From contig NZ_AUDO01000015.1 of assembly GCF_000425505.1 (NCBI RefSeq), positions 1 to 64,000 of the forward strand: 64,000 bases of DNA. The letters are read 5' to 3'. Positions within the stretch are counted from its first letter, which is position 1. Each line of letters opens with the position of its first letter. The notes below the pieces were generated by a model. That model saw only the letters and a program-made list of their open reading frames with translations, was not told the DNA's origin and did not search any database. Below are positions 63,906 to 64,000 of the stretch, piece after piece. Source of the DNA: Flavobacterium frigidarium DSM 17623 (GTDB lineage Bacteria; Bacteroidota; Bacteroidia; Flavobacteriales; Flavobacteriaceae). A program made the position numbers and the translations under genes.

Positions 63906-64000
63906 AAGCTGTTTATGATAAATAAAGTTTTTAAGATTTATACCCGTAAATCGTTCCGATTTTTTAAAGACAGTGTGTTTTTAATTAGCACTTCAAATTA

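Overview
The window is bacterial and almost certainly from a Flavobacterium-like member of the Bacteroidetes. The DNA is AT-rich. There are two SusC/SusD pairs, a GSCFA protein, DUF4136, DUF2851 and DUF5522 proteins, many lipoproteins, and -7 promoter boxes of the type TAnnTTTG. Identification rests on reading protein motifs; no database was searched.

Layout. 1-350: 3' end of an IS3-family transposase and the right end of its IS. 379-5353 (minus): a secreted unknown, two TPM-domain proteins, LemA, a MerR regulator, a 47-bp tandem repeat array and an M23 peptidase. 5677-10798 (plus): alaS, a YD-type lipoprotein, a GSCFA protein and a DUF4230 protein, followed by four copies of a palindromic repeat. 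11323-14012 (minus): a long aromatic amino acid hydroxylase and a GNAT acetyltransferase.

14195-21923 is the most unusual region. It is a run of small unrelated minus-strand genes separated by 127-137 bp imperfect palindromes (complete at 15020, 16871, 19779 and 20396; half sites at 14195 and 18714). Several cassettes carry at both ends an inverted copy of their own short core sequence, for example GTTAGGTGC, GTTGTATGC or GTTGGCGGTA. The palindrome arms differ between sites but stay self-complementary, while their centres are conserved. Two 282-284 bp direct repeats (17635 and 21642) abut the outermost core of two cassette runs. This is the architecture of integron gene cassettes with attC sites and attI-like leaders, with no integrase in the window. 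Cargo includes a TIR-like protein with two membrane segments, a DUF3644 protein with an HEPN-like R-x4-H motif, small secreted proteins, an EF-hand membrane protein coupled to a broken gene, and an IS30 element inserted between a cassette's core and its gene.

21896-28698: phytase-like esterase lipoprotein, truncated globin, DUF4136 lipoprotein, a small Cys-rich protein, an HExxH protein, a D-cysteine desulfhydrase-like enzyme, a glucosaminidase with LysM, hemL and a Met/Lys-rich periplasmic protein. 28825-32264 is a probable copper locus (small Cys protein, MbnP-like protein, di-haem peroxidase, outer-membrane protein). Then come rnhB, two tandem SusC/SusD pairs, a putative porin, a cystathionine beta-synthase-like enzyme, an exonuclease, DUF2851, PspC, an amino acid permease, an HhH protein and an acyl-CoA dehydrogenase.

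53478-64000 is the conserved translation and transcription core: rpsU, xerC, hpf, tRNA-Thr, tRNA-Tyr, tRNA-Thr, tuf, tRNA-Trp, secE, nusG, rplK, rplA, rplJ, rplL and rpoB, ending just before the expected rpoC.
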